Notes under the pieces: generated by a model | Seen by the model: the letters and a program-made list of their open reading frames with translations, nothing else | The model's database searches: none | Told to the model about the DNA's origin: nothing | Part shown: positions 35,754-46,600 of the stretch, piece by piece | How the letters are laid out: each line of letters begins with the position of its first letter | How positions within the stretch are numbered: position 1 is the stretch's first letter | Made by a program: the position numbers and the translations under genes | DNA from: Arcicella aquatica | Lineage (GTDB): Bacteria > Bacteroidota > Bacteroidia > Cytophagales > Spirosomataceae | DNA length: 64,000 nt | Assembly (NCBI RefSeq): GCF_034928825.1 | Contig: NZ_JAYFUL010000002.1 | Location: forward strand, 124,001-188,000 | Direction: 5' to 3'

Positions 35754-35788
35754 AAAGCTTATAGCTCACTGCTCGAAACTCACAGCTT
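35754..35788 (-). repeat. Gene-end repeat (family A), copy overlapping the sterol desaturase stop
   Basis: On the minus strand AAGCTGTGAGTTTCGAGC then AGTGAGCTATAAGC. It encodes the final Lys-Leu-stop of the desaturase-like protein. Confidence 0.6.
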
Positions 35789-36769
35789 AACACTATCAAA
35801 ATACTCTTTCTTCACAATCTTCGCTGTTTTATGATTGCCTGAATGATGCCAACCTGGAGGCATAAAAATATATAAAACCTTAGCTTTTAGGCTTGGGGCT
35901 TGATAAACATCTTTCAGCAATAAAGTGATTTCTCCAAAATAGGCATCTAAAAAATCACCTGATTTCATTGGTCTGCTAATACCATATTCTATTTCTTCCT
36001 CTTGCTTTTCATCTTGTAACGTGCCAAAAGCTTTATCCCAAATATTCAATAGATTACAAAAATTAGTATCCATATATATAGGATTTTTGGCATGGTGTAC
36101 TCTGTGATGTGAAGGCGTAAGGATGATTTTATTCAAAAAACCCAAACGACCATCATGCATAATATTCTCTCCGACATGGATAAAAGCACCCCATGTACCA
36201 TCAATAAACATGATGAGAAACAGCAAGGGAGGATTTACACCCAATAAAATACAGATAGTTGTCCTAATAATATCTGCATAAGGACCTTCTAGGAAAAAAT
36301 GAGTATAAGTCACTGACAAATTCATGTATTCGGGTGCGTGATGCGTAGAATGCAGACACCAGAAAAGGCGTACTTTATGTCCTAGAAAATGATAGATAAA
36401 ATGAGCAAACTCCCACACTATATAGCCATAAATAAACCAATACCAAGTAAATTCAGATTTAAAAACAGCATAAGGCTCAAACAAAGCAATACACAACCCA
36501 ACCATGCCAATCGAGATAAATCGAGAGATAAACCGATTGAAAACATAGGTAAAGAAGGAGATTTTGTATTGTGTAAAAGTAAGCCTACGATAGAATAAAG
36601 CACGAATAATTTCAATAAATAACAATACGGGAATCAAAGGTCCTAAAGCTTTGCCAATACCATCTTGCGTAAGTAATGCTTGATAATTACCTGATTTAAT
36701 GATTTCGATAAGCCCATTGAAACTAAAAAAGCCAACAATTTCTTGATAAAGTGTTTCTAAAAATTCCAT
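35780..36769 (-). CDS. Sterol desaturase / fatty acid hydroxylase family protein
   Basis: This 329-residue integral membrane di-iron enzyme has four to five transmembrane helices. The eight-histidine pattern is present: HFIYHFLGH (about 127-135), HSTHH (142-146) and HRVHH (about 227-231), with HVGEN between them. Members hydroxylate or desaturate sterols, carotenoids or fatty acids in the membrane. The C-terminal part ends in a soluble tail (FMPPGWHHSGNHKTAKIVKK). The substrate is unknown. The gene is alone, and a repeat-rich 380-bp gap separates it from the divergent phosphatase-like gene. Confidence 0.92.
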   Translation of the reverse strand: MEFLETLYQEIVGFFSFNGLIEIIKSGNYQALLTQDGIGKALGPLIPVLLFIEIIRALFYRRLTFTQYKISFFTYVFNRFISRFISIGMVGLCIALFEPYAVFKSEFTWYWFIYGYIVWEFAHFIYHFLGHKVRLFWCLHSTHHAPEYMNLSVTYTHFFLEGPYADIIRTTICILLGVNPPLLFLIMFIDGTWGAFIHVGENIMHDGRLGFLNKIILTPSHHRVHHAKNPIYMDTNFCNLLNIWDKAFGTLQDEKQEEEIEYGISRPMKSGDFLDAYFGEITLLLKDVYQAPSLKAKVLYIFMPPGWHHSGNHKTAKIVKKEYFDSVKL

Positions 36770-37149
36770 AGATAAGTTAATGAGTGAATTGTGAATGAAT
36801 GATTTAGTGATTATTTGTTGATAAGCTATCGTCTACTCATGCTATGAGTATTTTTAGTTTTTGTCTCATCAATAAAAGCGAAAATATAAATACCATTAAT
36901 AAATACTCTACTGATTTGTAGGGATTTGTTTATTGAGTGAATGAGTGAGTGAAGATTTAGTGATTTTAAATTGAATAAAGTAACACTATTCTAAAATCCG
37001 AAATCTGATTGCCGAAATCCGACAGCTAAAACATCACAGCTTATTAACAATTAAATAAAACAGATAAGGATAGCGTTTTGAGGAAGAAAATGGAATTTTG
37101 TGTATTCATAACCTTGAATTCATTAAAAAAGAGACGAATAATAAACACA
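36770..37149. repeat. Repeat-rich intergenic region between divergent genes
   Basis: It holds GAGTGAATTGTGAATGAATG-type tracts (36780-36812, 36932-36962), the palindrome TACTCATgctATGAGTA (36834-36850) and a family B-like run, AATCCGAAATCTGATTGCCG (36993-37012) then AAATCCGACAGC. No conserved promoter was identified. Confidence 0.55.
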
Positions 37150-38382
37150 ATGAAAAGCCTTCAAATCCTTTTTACTTTCCTAATTCTTTCTTCCCCTGTT
37201 TTTGCACAGAAAACTGCTAAAAAAGTAGTTTTTATGATTGTAGATGGCATTCCTGCCGATGCGATTGAGAAAACAGATATGCCTAATCTAAAAAAAATCA
37301 GTAGTCTTGGTGCTTATAAAAGAGCCTATGTGGGTGGTGAAAAGGGGCAATATTCGCAAACGCCTACGATTTCGGCAGTGGGTTATAATAGCTTATTAAC
37401 AAGTACTTGGGTAAATAAACATAATGTCTGGGGTAACGATATAAAAAAGCCTAATTATCATTATTGGAATATTTTTAGATTGTTGAAAAGCCAATATCCA
37501 GCCAAAAAAATAGGCATTTTCTCTACTTGGTTAGATAATAGAACAAAGCTTATTGGCGAATCTTTAGCCAGTGCGGGCAATATCAAAATGGATTTTGTGG
37601 CAGATGGTTATGAATTAGACACCCTTACTTATCCACACGATAAACAAAGTGAATACATTCATAAAATTGACGAAAAAGTAAGCGATGAGGCCGCTAAAAC
37701 CATTAAGGAAAATGCCCCAGACCTTTCGTGGGTATATTTAGAGTATTCAGACGATATGGGACATAAATATGGTGACAGCGAGCAATTCACTAAAGCTTTG
37801 GGCTACGTAGATAACCAAATCGGGAAAGTATGGGAAGCTATTGAATATAGAAAGAAGAACTTTAAAGAAGATTGGCTAATCGTGATTACTACTGACCACG
37901 GAAGAGATGCCAAAACAGGTAAAAATCATGGAGGGCAATCAGACAGAGAACGTACTACATGGATAGCAACGAATGCACCAAAACTGAACAATTATTTTCA
38001 GGAGAATCAGCCAGCTATTGTGGATATTCTCCCTACGATTGCTCGTTTCATGGGTTTAGAAATTCCGAAAGAAAATCTAGTTGAAATGGATGGTGTAGCA
38101 TTAATCAATCCAGTTTCAGTGGCCAATCCAAATGCTGTTTTAGCGAATGATAGTTTACAAATTAGCTGGAAAGCTTTGGAGAAAAAAGGCGAAGTAAAAA
38201 TCTGGCTGAGTACAAGTAATCATTTTGAAGAGGGCGGAAAAGATATTTATGAATTAATTGATACTGTACCAACAGCAAAAGAATCTTTGAAAATTGATGT
38301 CAGTACAAAAAAATCGTCCATCTACAAAATATTGATAGAAGGACGATATAATACTGTAAATCGCTGGGTATTGGTGAAGTAA
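37150..38382 (+). CDS. Secreted alkaline-phosphatase-superfamily phosphodiesterase/pyrophosphatase
   Basis: This exported protein of about 410 residues starts at 37150 (MKSLQILFTFLILSSPVFAQ, signal peptide); upstream only TTG at 37078 is in frame. The metal centre of the type I phosphodiesterase/nucleotide pyrophosphatase family is readable: FMIVDGIPADAI (first Asp), SQTPTISAVGYNSLLT (Thr nucleophile), EYSDDMGHKYG (Asp/His) and TTDHGRDAKTGKNHGG (Asp-His and His). It probably hydrolyses phosphodiester or phosphomonoester bonds in the periplasm. The last residues (about 340-410) form a small beta domain. It converges on the CRTAC lipoprotein gene with only 5 bp between stop codons. Confidence 0.9.
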   Translation: MKSLQILFTFLILSSPVFAQKTAKKVVFMIVDGIPADAIEKTDMPNLKKISSLGAYKRAYVGGEKGQYSQTPTISAVGYNSLLTSTWVNKHNVWGNDIKKPNYHYWNIFRLLKSQYPAKKIGIFSTWLDNRTKLIGESLASAGNIKMDFVADGYELDTLTYPHDKQSEYIHKIDEKVSDEAAKTIKENAPDLSWVYLEYSDDMGHKYGDSEQFTKALGYVDNQIGKVWEAIEYRKKNFKEDWLIVITTDHGRDAKTGKNHGGQSDRERTTWIATNAPKLNNYFQENQPAIVDILPTIARFMGLEIPKENLVEMDGVALINPVSVANPNAVLANDSLQISWKALEKKGEVKIWLSTSNHFEEGGKDIYELIDTVPTAKESLKIDVSTKKSSIYKILIEGRYNTVNRWVLVK

Positions 38383-38399
38383 GTTTCTTACTTCACCAA
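38371..38399. terminator. Palindrome spanning both convergent stop codons
   Basis: TTGGTGAAGTAAG (38371-38383), TTT, CTTACTTCACCAA (38387-38399): perfect 13-bp arms with a 3-nt loop. Both genes end with the codons TTG GTG AAG TAA (Leu-Val-Lys-stop). It probably limits transcription in both directions, although there is no U-tract. Confidence 0.75.
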
Positions 38400-41300
38400 C
38401 TGTTTTAAAACTCCAAGTTTTCCAGTATTTCTAGTAAAAATCATGTTTTTTGATTGATTGGCTGATTTAACCACCATCATATCTCTGACATCACCATTAA
38501 TACTCAAGCCCGTAGTTTGATAAGGGACTGAGGTGAATTTCCCATGACCATTGCCTAACAAAACAGAACCTATTGAGGCATCATTCCTTCCTAATTGAAC
38601 ACGCCAAGGATAAAAATTACCAGCTACTATAATGTCTTTATTTCCATCATGATTAAAATCATCTATCATGATACTTGTCACCAAAGAAGCTTGAGCTGCT
38701 AAAGGTAAGGTTCTCGCCACAAATTTTCCGTTACCTGTATTTTCAAAATAGGTTGTGCTGAGGGTATTAATCTTTAATGTTTTAGCATCTTTGAGTTGCT
38801 CGGGTGATAATAATTTCTCTAACGTTGCATCCGCATATTCTTGATACTTCAAGAATTTCTTACGAACCGAAGGCATTTGATTAGCCAACTCATCAAGCGA
38901 AGCCAAAGGATAACTTTTTCCTTGAATATAATAGCAAATCAGTGGTTCAATGGTACCATTCTGGTCAAAATCACCATAACAGAGGCTCAATGGTTCTTTT
39001 TCAGAGGCTTTGAATTGGGTATTTTGCCCTAAATTCCCTGCTATCATATCCAAATCGCCATCGTTATCCATGTCTTCTATTATTAGCTTTGTCCAAAAAC
39101 CATCAGTATTCTCTAATCCATACTTGGATGTAGCATTCACCAACTGTCCTTTATGATTTTCATAGATAGTAATGGGCATAAATTCTCCTGCAATAATTAA
39201 ATCTAACCACCCATCATGGTTAATGTCTGTCCACGAAGCAGTATTCACAATGCCGGGTTGCCTTAATGTTTGCTCTTTTTGTTCAGATGCATACTGAAAT
39301 TTAATATTTCCATTTTTGCTCTCATTCCTCAGCAAATAACAATAGTCAGCTTCTGGAAAACTATTTGGCATAGAGCGTCCTCCTACAAAAACATCAATAT
39401 CACCATCTTTATCATAATCTGCTACTGCTACACAACTTCCATTACTTGTCAAATCTGGCAATGCTTTTTCAGTTTTAGTAAAAATGCCTTTGCCATTGTT
39501 GATATACAATTGGTCTTGATACACTTCATGATGTGCATCGAATTCTGTTCCTCCTCTTGCAATAAATAAATCTAGGTCTCCATCCTTATCAGCATCCAAA
39601 AAGCTCATCCCCATATCTTTGGACAATGTTTCTTTATCCCAAGGTTGAGCAGCACTTCGCTGAAAGCCTCCACTAGCATTTTGCAGGTATAACTCCCCTG
39701 AATGCACTTGGTTTCCTCCTACAAAAACATCTTCTAACCCATCTCCATTTACATCTCCTTTAGCCATAAATGGTCCTTGCTTAGAAATCTGATAAGGTAA
39801 GAGTGATTGATGCTTGAAATCGACATAAGGCGTTTCTTGATGCGTATATGAAAAACCTGCGGAGGTTGAATTATCCGCAAACCAAAAGGTAGGTTTCAGA
39901 GTTTTTTCGCCATGAATCCTAGCCGTATTGCTATGAATAGTGATAGCTGTATCAGCCTTAATATTATTCAGTTGCGTTTTTTTCCCATTAGTCCAATATA
40001 TTTCTAATGATTTTATGGTTGTATCCTTTCCTAATCCAAAATGTAATGATGGCTCAACACTGCTCTGAAAGCCGTGTGAAGGATACATTTCCTGCATTTG
40101 GGTTGAATGCGCTGTTTTCAGTATCACTTTTGCACCTAATCCAAAATGATTCCCTCCGCTATCCCTCAAATGCAGTTTAATATAATGATTAGTTGAAACT
40201 TGTCTGCTACGATTCTCATAAACCATAGCGGGCGAATTGCTGTTGCTGACAACCAAATCTAAGTCTCCATCGTTGTCTAAATCTGCATAAGCTGCACCTG
40301 TACTGATAGAAGGTTCATTCAAACCCCATTTTTCTGTTATATTTTGAAAGACCAAGCCTTCTTTACTATTTCTATTATTTCTATTCAAAAAGCAATAATT
40401 ACTAATTTTGGTACTTGACATCTTTTTAATCAACTCCCAAGTATTAATTTTTTGCCCCAGTGCTTTGGCTTTATTTACTTCTTCCTGATACGTATATTTC
40501 AAGAAATCCATGCTAGTGAAATCTCGTAAATAGCCATTGGTAATGTATAAATCTTTGTTACCATCATTATCTAAATCACACACTAGCGGACTCCAACTCC
40601 AATCGGTATTAGACATTCCTGCTAGTTGCCCTATTTCACTAAATTGTGGAATACCTTCCCTATTGTTGCCAACATTCATCTGCAACATATTGCGCATATT
40701 CTGATGGTGAAAACCACTATCTACTAATAATTGATAGGTATCGTATTCATCTGGTCCTTTTAATAGTTTCTGCCTACGATTATCCTCTGGAAGCATATCT
40801 AATGTCACAATATCAGCATTTTGGTCATTGTTGAAATCAACAATATCCGACCCCATCGAAAACTTAGAAATATGCCCAATACTTTTCTTCAATATCTCAG
40901 AGAAATGTCCGTTTTTAAGGTTTAGGTATAAAAAATCTTGCTCGTTATAATCGTTGGTTACGTACAAATCCGCCCAACCATCATTGTTTACATCGCCAAT
41001 GGCAACACTCAACCCAAAGTTCAAACCACTTCCATTAATCCCTGCTTCGTCGCTTATATCTGTAAAATATCCTTTGTCGTTTCTGTATAACCTATTGCCA
41101 AATTTAGGATGTCTCGTTTTTCGTAGCTTTTCAGTATTAAAAAATGCATTATAAAACATATCTGCATGATTGACCATAAACATATCAAGGTCGCCATCAT
41201 GGTCCATATCAAAAAAAGCCACCTGTGTGGTAAATGTACCAACGGCATCTAAGCCATACTTTGCCGCACTTTCCACAAAAGTGGGAACACCAATTTTGCT

Positions 41301-41762
41301 TCCAGTATTGATATACAGTTCATTTCTTCGGTCTTCGTCAGTACCCGACCCTGAGTAACAAACATAAATATCAAGCTTTCCATCGGCATTGATATCCACC
41401 ATTGTCACTCCTGTTTTCCATTTCTTTCTACCAGCCACCCCTGCAATATCTGTCACGTCTTCAAACTGAAAAGCTGCTTTATCTGATTTCCCTTTGTTGA
41501 GATATAGTTTATTCGAAACCATATTTCCTGAAAAATAAACATCAGGTAGTCCATCATTATTTACATCGCCGATAGCAACCCCGCTACCATTGTATAAATA
41601 TTGATATTCTAATACATTTAATTGTTCATTTTCTTGAATTTCATTCACAAACGTTATTCCCGAATCTTCGGGTTTTACCAGATGAAACAAAGGTTCGTCT
41701 GAGGACTGCTTACAAGCATATAAAACAAAAGGTACTAACAAAAGAAGAAGTCGCTGTATCAT
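38388..41762 (-). CDS. FG-GAP/VCBS repeat lipoprotein with ASPIC/UnbV (CRTAC) domain
   Basis: This 1124-residue outer-membrane lipoprotein has a signal MIQRLLLLLVPFVLYACKQS (Cys17). It is a beta-propeller-type protein with about 14 calcium-binding loops of the DxDxDGxxD kind (DVNNDGLPD, DINADGKLD, DMDHDGDLD, DLDNDGNKD, DADKDGDLD, DYDKDGDID and others). A central ASPIC/UnbV segment lies at about 530-610 (IKLHLRDSGGNHFGLGAKVI, SLHFGLGKDTTI). Such CRTAC-like lipoproteins often accompany SusC/SusD pairs and probably bind glycans or proteins at the surface. Here it follows the susCD genes on the same strand, but a MITE-like element lies between, so co-transcription is uncertain. Confidence 0.93.
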   Translation of the reverse strand: MIQRLLLLLVPFVLYACKQSSDEPLFHLVKPEDSGITFVNEIQENEQLNVLEYQYLYNGSGVAIGDVNNDGLPDVYFSGNMVSNKLYLNKGKSDKAAFQFEDVTDIAGVAGRKKWKTGVTMVDINADGKLDIYVCYSGSGTDEDRRNELYINTGSKIGVPTFVESAAKYGLDAVGTFTTQVAFFDMDHDGDLDMFMVNHADMFYNAFFNTEKLRKTRHPKFGNRLYRNDKGYFTDISDEAGINGSGLNFGLSVAIGDVNNDGWADLYVTNDYNEQDFLYLNLKNGHFSEILKKSIGHISKFSMGSDIVDFNNDQNADIVTLDMLPEDNRRQKLLKGPDEYDTYQLLVDSGFHHQNMRNMLQMNVGNNREGIPQFSEIGQLAGMSNTDWSWSPLVCDLDNDGNKDLYITNGYLRDFTSMDFLKYTYQEEVNKAKALGQKINTWELIKKMSSTKISNYCFLNRNNRNSKEGLVFQNITEKWGLNEPSISTGAAYADLDNDGDLDLVVSNSNSPAMVYENRSRQVSTNHYIKLHLRDSGGNHFGLGAKVILKTAHSTQMQEMYPSHGFQSSVEPSLHFGLGKDTTIKSLEIYWTNGKKTQLNNIKADTAITIHSNTARIHGEKTLKPTFWFADNSTSAGFSYTHQETPYVDFKHQSLLPYQISKQGPFMAKGDVNGDGLEDVFVGGNQVHSGELYLQNASGGFQRSAAQPWDKETLSKDMGMSFLDADKDGDLDLFIARGGTEFDAHHEVYQDQLYINNGKGIFTKTEKALPDLTSNGSCVAVADYDKDGDIDVFVGGRSMPNSFPEADYCYLLRNESKNGNIKFQYASEQKEQTLRQPGIVNTASWTDINHDGWLDLIIAGEFMPITIYENHKGQLVNATSKYGLENTDGFWTKLIIEDMDNDGDLDMIAGNLGQNTQFKASEKEPLSLCYGDFDQNGTIEPLICYYIQGKSYPLASLDELANQMPSVRKKFLKYQEYADATLEKLLSPEQLKDAKTLKINTLSTTYFENTGNGKFVARTLPLAAQASLVTSIMIDDFNHDGNKDIIVAGNFYPWRVQLGRNDASIGSVLLGNGHGKFTSVPYQTTGLSINGDVRDMMVVKSANQSKNMIFTRNTGKLGVLKQLVK

Positions 41763-41783
41763 TGTAAAAAAGCCAGAATATTG

Positions 41784-41837
41784 AAAGAGGTTATCAAGAA
41801 TTAACTTTATAGCATGTTAGTCCTTAATAACCTCTTT
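41784..41837. other. Hairpin upstream of the CRTAC gene
   Basis: AAAGAGGTTAT (41784-41794) and ATAACCTCTTT (41827-41837) form an 11-bp stem with a 32-nt loop. No U-tract. It may act in the leader or as the susD terminator. Confidence 0.45.
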
Positions 41838-41865
41838 AATTAAATAAATTCAACTATTAAAACAT

Positions 41866-41951
41866 TGAAGCTGTTTAAACTTTCCCTTTCGGGTTAAACT
41901 AAGTCTTTTAGAATACTTTCACCTCAGAAACGGAAAATTTAAACAGCTTCA
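41866..41951 (-). mobile_element. MITE-like element, short copy
   Basis: This 86-bp element begins TGAAGCTGTTTAAACTTTCC and ends in the complement (TTTAAACAGCTTCA), giving terminal inverted repeats of about 20 bp with one mismatch. Its minus strand matches both ends of the element at 55827-55988 (TTTCTGAGGTGAAAGT and AAAGACTTAGTTTAACCCG are shared), but the middle is missing. There is no coding capacity. No clear target-site duplication is visible. Confidence 0.78.
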
Positions 41952-41960
41952 TTGAAATAA

Positions 41961-43601
41961 TTACCACCCTGCTATTTGTTTAGCCGCTGGGTTTTTATCT
42001 ATTTCTGATTGTGGAATCGGTAACACATATAATTTAGATGGGAAACTTCGTGTCTCAAAAGCATACTTTGTATAAGTAAGCGTATTACCCGTTTTAGTCA
42101 CTTTCATCCCATACAAAGGTCCATTCAATAAGCTTTCAGCTATTTTCCATCGACGAATATCAAAGAATCTGTGTTCTTCAAAGGCTAATTCAATTCTACG
42201 CTCATTTCTGATTTTAGCACGCATTTGTTCTTTTGAAAGTCCTGCTTCTAAATCTGGCATTCCTGCTCTTTTTCTGATAGCATTGAGGGCATTATATACC
42301 GTTGCATCAGGACCAGATGCTTCATTTTTAGCTTCTGCATAATTCAATAAAACCTCTGCATATCTCATAAAAATCCAATCTTGGTCACTACTTTTTGTAT
42401 AAATAACATATTGCTCTTCATGAAATTTACGCAGGATATACCCTGTTTTAGTATCTTCAGGCTTACCAGTTACATCTCCTCCGCCAGGGAACAATTCTAT
42501 TACTTTTCCACGGAAAGTAGAACCGTTATGTACTACTGTTGCTTCAAAACGAGGGTCAAGATTCGTATAAGGATCAGTTGGTTTATATAAAGGAGAAGTA
42601 GTTTGAGACTTTCCATCAATCATCTCGTAAGAATCTACGAAATTCTGAGTAGGTACATTACCACCCCATCCTGCATCACTACCTCCTTTGAATGAAGGTG
42701 GTGTATTAACAACATCAAATCCGTTATTCAATCCATAATGAACTTTATCAGGTGCTTGAAATTTCTTCGCAAATATAACTTCATTATTGTTCTTTACAAG
42801 AAACAAGGTTCTATAATCACTAAACAACGTATAGTCAGTATTAATTACTTTATTGGCCGCATCTGCCGCCGCAGCCCAACGTTCGGCATATAATAACACA
42901 CGACTTTTTAATGCATTTGCCGCCCCAGATGTTGCTCTACCTGCTTCAATAGCTCCTTTTTTAGGTAATAATGAAGCCGCCTTATCCATATCGCTCAAGA
43001 TAAAATCTACCACTTGGTCATAAGTAGCTCTCGGTAATTGGAAATTATCATTAAGTGTCAAGCTTTTACTGATTAATGGTACTCCTGTAGGTTCGCTACC
43101 TGTAGATTTCTGTCCGTATAATCTCAAAAGTTCATGATAAATAAACCCTCTTAAAAAGTAGGTTTCTCCCAAAAGTCGATTCCTCAGGGTTTCATCTTTT
43201 AGTCTTCCAAGGTTCTCTAAGGCAACATTTGTTTTTCTGACTAAGGCATAATAATCACCCCATGTTTCACCCCAAGGAGTTCCAGAAGGTAAAAAATTAC
43301 CCGATTGTAACTCGTTAGAATGCGTCCAAGGCATACACACTTCGCCATCATCCGAAACACCATCTAACAAATAAAGCCCCTTTGCCCAGCCTTGGTAGTT
43401 GCGGTCAAAGCCTGAAGGCATTCGTCCGTAAATGGCATTAACAAACTGTGTTGCTCCTTGTGGGTCAGTCCAAACTGTTTCTTCTGTAAGCGAATCTTTA
43501 GGCACTTGGTCTAAGATACCGCTATCACAACCTAAAAGTATTGAGATGCACGCCACTAGCGTACATTGACGTAATATTGTTTTTTTAATAATTATATTCA
43601 T
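41961..43601 (-). CDS. RagB/SusD family lipoprotein of the FecIR-controlled locus
   Basis: This 546-residue nutrient-binding lipoprotein has a signal with lipobox (ACISILLGCDS, Cys about 25). SusD hallmarks are TEETVWTDPQGATQFVNAIY near the N-terminus, LLGETYFLRGFIYHELLRLY in the TPR region and MRYAEVLLNYAEAKNEA with IRNERRIELAFEEHRFFDIR at the C-terminal end. The start is 11 bp after the SusC stop, so they form one unit. The ligand is unknown; no glycan enzyme accompanies it, only the CRTAC lipoprotein further down. Confidence 0.95.
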   Translation of the reverse strand: MNIIIKKTILRQCTLVACISILLGCDSGILDQVPKDSLTEETVWTDPQGATQFVNAIYGRMPSGFDRNYQGWAKGLYLLDGVSDDGEVCMPWTHSNELQSGNFLPSGTPWGETWGDYYALVRKTNVALENLGRLKDETLRNRLLGETYFLRGFIYHELLRLYGQKSTGSEPTGVPLISKSLTLNDNFQLPRATYDQVVDFILSDMDKAASLLPKKGAIEAGRATSGAANALKSRVLLYAERWAAAADAANKVINTDYTLFSDYRTLFLVKNNNEVIFAKKFQAPDKVHYGLNNGFDVVNTPPSFKGGSDAGWGGNVPTQNFVDSYEMIDGKSQTTSPLYKPTDPYTNLDPRFEATVVHNGSTFRGKVIELFPGGGDVTGKPEDTKTGYILRKFHEEQYVIYTKSSDQDWIFMRYAEVLLNYAEAKNEASGPDATVYNALNAIRKRAGMPDLEAGLSKEQMRAKIRNERRIELAFEEHRFFDIRRWKIAESLLNGPLYGMKVTKTGNTLTYTKYAFETRSFPSKLYVLPIPQSEIDKNPAAKQIAGW

Positions 43602-43612
43602 CTTGATGTCTT

Positions 43613-46600
43613 CTAAAATTTAAAGTTTACTCCTGCATTCCATATTCTGAATTGTGGGTAATCCCACCCTCTACCACTTGCATTTTCAGGGTCATAATTT
43701 TTTATCTTCGACCACGTAGCAATGTTATTGGCATTGACATAAATGCGTAAGCCTTTAATGAATTTTTGCTTTAATTTATCTACAGGAAGATTATACGCCA
43801 ATTCTATATTTTTAAGACGTATATACGAGGCATCTTTCATCCAGAATGAAGATTCACTGTGGTTAAGGTTACTCACATCAATTAGTACACGTGGCTCACT
43901 GGCATTAGGGTTTGTTGGCGTCCAACGATCCAAATTTGATTGCAAAGCACCCGCCCCTACAAAAAATGGCCATGCACCTTCGCCTGCATAATATTGGTTC
44001 ACATTGGTAGCTCCTTGAAATAGGAATGAAAATTCAAAGTTTTTGTATTGTACGTTACCGTTATATCCAAAAATAATTTCTGGCGTATTAGATTTTCCGA
44101 TAGGTACTCTATCTAGGTCGTTTATTTTACCATCTTTGTTGATGTCTTCAAAACGAATATCGCCAGGGGCCGTCTTTCCTATTTGGGTTGGTGCGTTATC
44201 AACTTCTTGTTGAGTTTGGAATATTCCTATCGCTCTAAGTCCAAATTGTGTATTAAGTGGTTGACCTGTTCTCTTGATGTTTGGATTTTCTGAATCAGCT
44301 TCATCAATGAAAATAATTTTGTTTTTCACAAAAGTGAAGTTTCCACTCATCGAATAACGTAAATCTTTGTTTACTCTATTCTTATGACCTACGGTTATTT
44401 CAATCCCTCCATTATTAACTTTTGCTAGGTTTTCAATAGGTAATCCAATACCCAAAAGACCCGGCACTGAAAGGTTTCTATCGGCTAGAATATCGCTTCT
44501 TTTATCAAAGAAATAGTCAACACTGGTCGTCAATTTACCTTTCCAAAACGTTCCGTCAACACCAATATTAAGTTTTTTAACAGTTTCCCAGGTTACATCT
44601 GGATTAGACAAACGCCCTTCATCAATCCCCGGTTGTACGTTTCCATTACCAAAAACCGCTGAACTATTGACATAGTAAGATTGTAGATAAAGGAATCTTT
44701 GGCTACCCAAACGGTCGTTTCCTAAAATACCGTAAGACCCACGAATCTTTAGGTAATCAATCGTTGAAGATTCTTTCAAGAATGACTCTTGTGATATTAC
44801 ATACCCTAGCGAAACTGAAGGGAAAAAGCCCCAACGTTTTCCTTTAGCAAACTGCTCTGAACCATCGGCTCTAAAACTACCTTCAATCGTATATTTGTCA
44901 TCGTAAGACCAATTAAATCTACCTACAATCCCTTGTCGTCCACTACTTCCCGAATAACCACTATTGTTACGGTTGGCGGCCGCACCAAAATTCAGCTCAT
45001 CAATCCCTAAATTATAGCCATCTCTAGACGCCCATAATGAATTCCATGATTGTTTTGTTTGTGTATATAATAATAACCCTGATAATGCACTTAATCCAAT
45101 CGTCTTTTTGTAGTTCAAGTGTGTTTCTAACGTTATCGATTGGTCATCATAATTTCTTTGTTCCAACAAACTAGCACCCTTTGCTCCTTCTACAAAAGTT
45201 CCATCTGGGTTTCTGCTATAAAATGGAATTTTTGTAAAAGTCCAGTTTTTATCTCCCGTAAAAGTTTTGTCGTAAGCTGCTATTCCTTTTATTGATAGAC
45301 CAGGTATAAATGGCAATTGTTGCTCTAATTCTATTCTCCCTCTGAACGACTGTATGCCAGTTTTTCTGTATCCATTATCAGGTAAGGTTAAATAAGACGG
45401 TCCATTAGAATACTGTCCGTTCGACCATTGGATAGGTGCTCTATTGGGTGGCGTTCCAGACATCCAACGAAATACCTCTGTTGATGCCACATTATTAGTT
45501 TTTTCATCTCTACCAGAAATATCAAATGATAGCTTGGTAGTACTGGTAACATTAGCATCAATATTAGTCCTAAAATTGTATCTATCGAATACGTTTGAAG
45601 GAATGATACCTTCTTGTTTTAAATAACCAAAGGAAGTAGCATAGCGTATTTTATCCGACCCACCTGAAGCTGATAGGTTGTAACTACGCATTAAAGCACT
45701 TTTTTTCAATACAGAAAACCAATCGGAATCTGGATGTGTATCAGGACTTGAATGTGTGCGATACTTCTGTAAGTCGTCTTCGGTATAAAGTGGAGATTTT
45801 CCTTCATTAGCCAAAGCTTCATTATATAATGATGCAAATTCGTATGAATTCAGAAATTGAGGGTTTCTGGTTCTTTCTTGTATCCCTATGTTAGAAGAAA
45901 AATTGATTTGCATTTTTCCTTCTGCACCTCTTTTAGTAGTCACAAGAATTACACCGTTACCCGCACGAATCCCAAAAACAGCAGCACTTGCAGCATCTTT
46001 CAAGATAGAGAAAGACTGAATTTCACTAGAATTTAACTGGGCAAAATCGCTAGAAGAACGCACAATTCCATCAATAACAAAGATTGGCGAAGCATCTCCT
46101 GTAGTACCAATACCTCTGATATAAATATTAGAAGCATCTTTGCCCGGTTCCCCTGAACGCTGCGTAGCAATAAGCCCTGCGGTTTGTCCAACTAATGAAT
46201 TACTAAGGTTTGGAGAAGGATTCTGACTTATTTCTTTGGGTGTTACGACAGACACTGCCCCAGAAATTTCACTTTTCTTTTGTGTACCATAACCTACTAC
46301 AATTACTTCATCAAGATTGCCAATATCTGCCTTTAAAACTACATTCAGTGAAGTTTGCTTGCCAACAACAACTTCGCTTTTTAAATATCCCACAGAAGTA
46401 AATACCAAAACGGCTTGTTCATTGGGAATCGATAATTTGAATTTTCCACTTGGGTCGGTAGTAGTTCCTCTGCTTGTTCCTTTTATTAAAATACTTACTC
46501 CAACAAGTGCTTCCCCCTTATCATCCGTGACAGTACCCGTTATTACATCCTCAATTTTTTCGGACTCTTGTACGGTACTGATTTTGTTTTCTGAGGGAAC

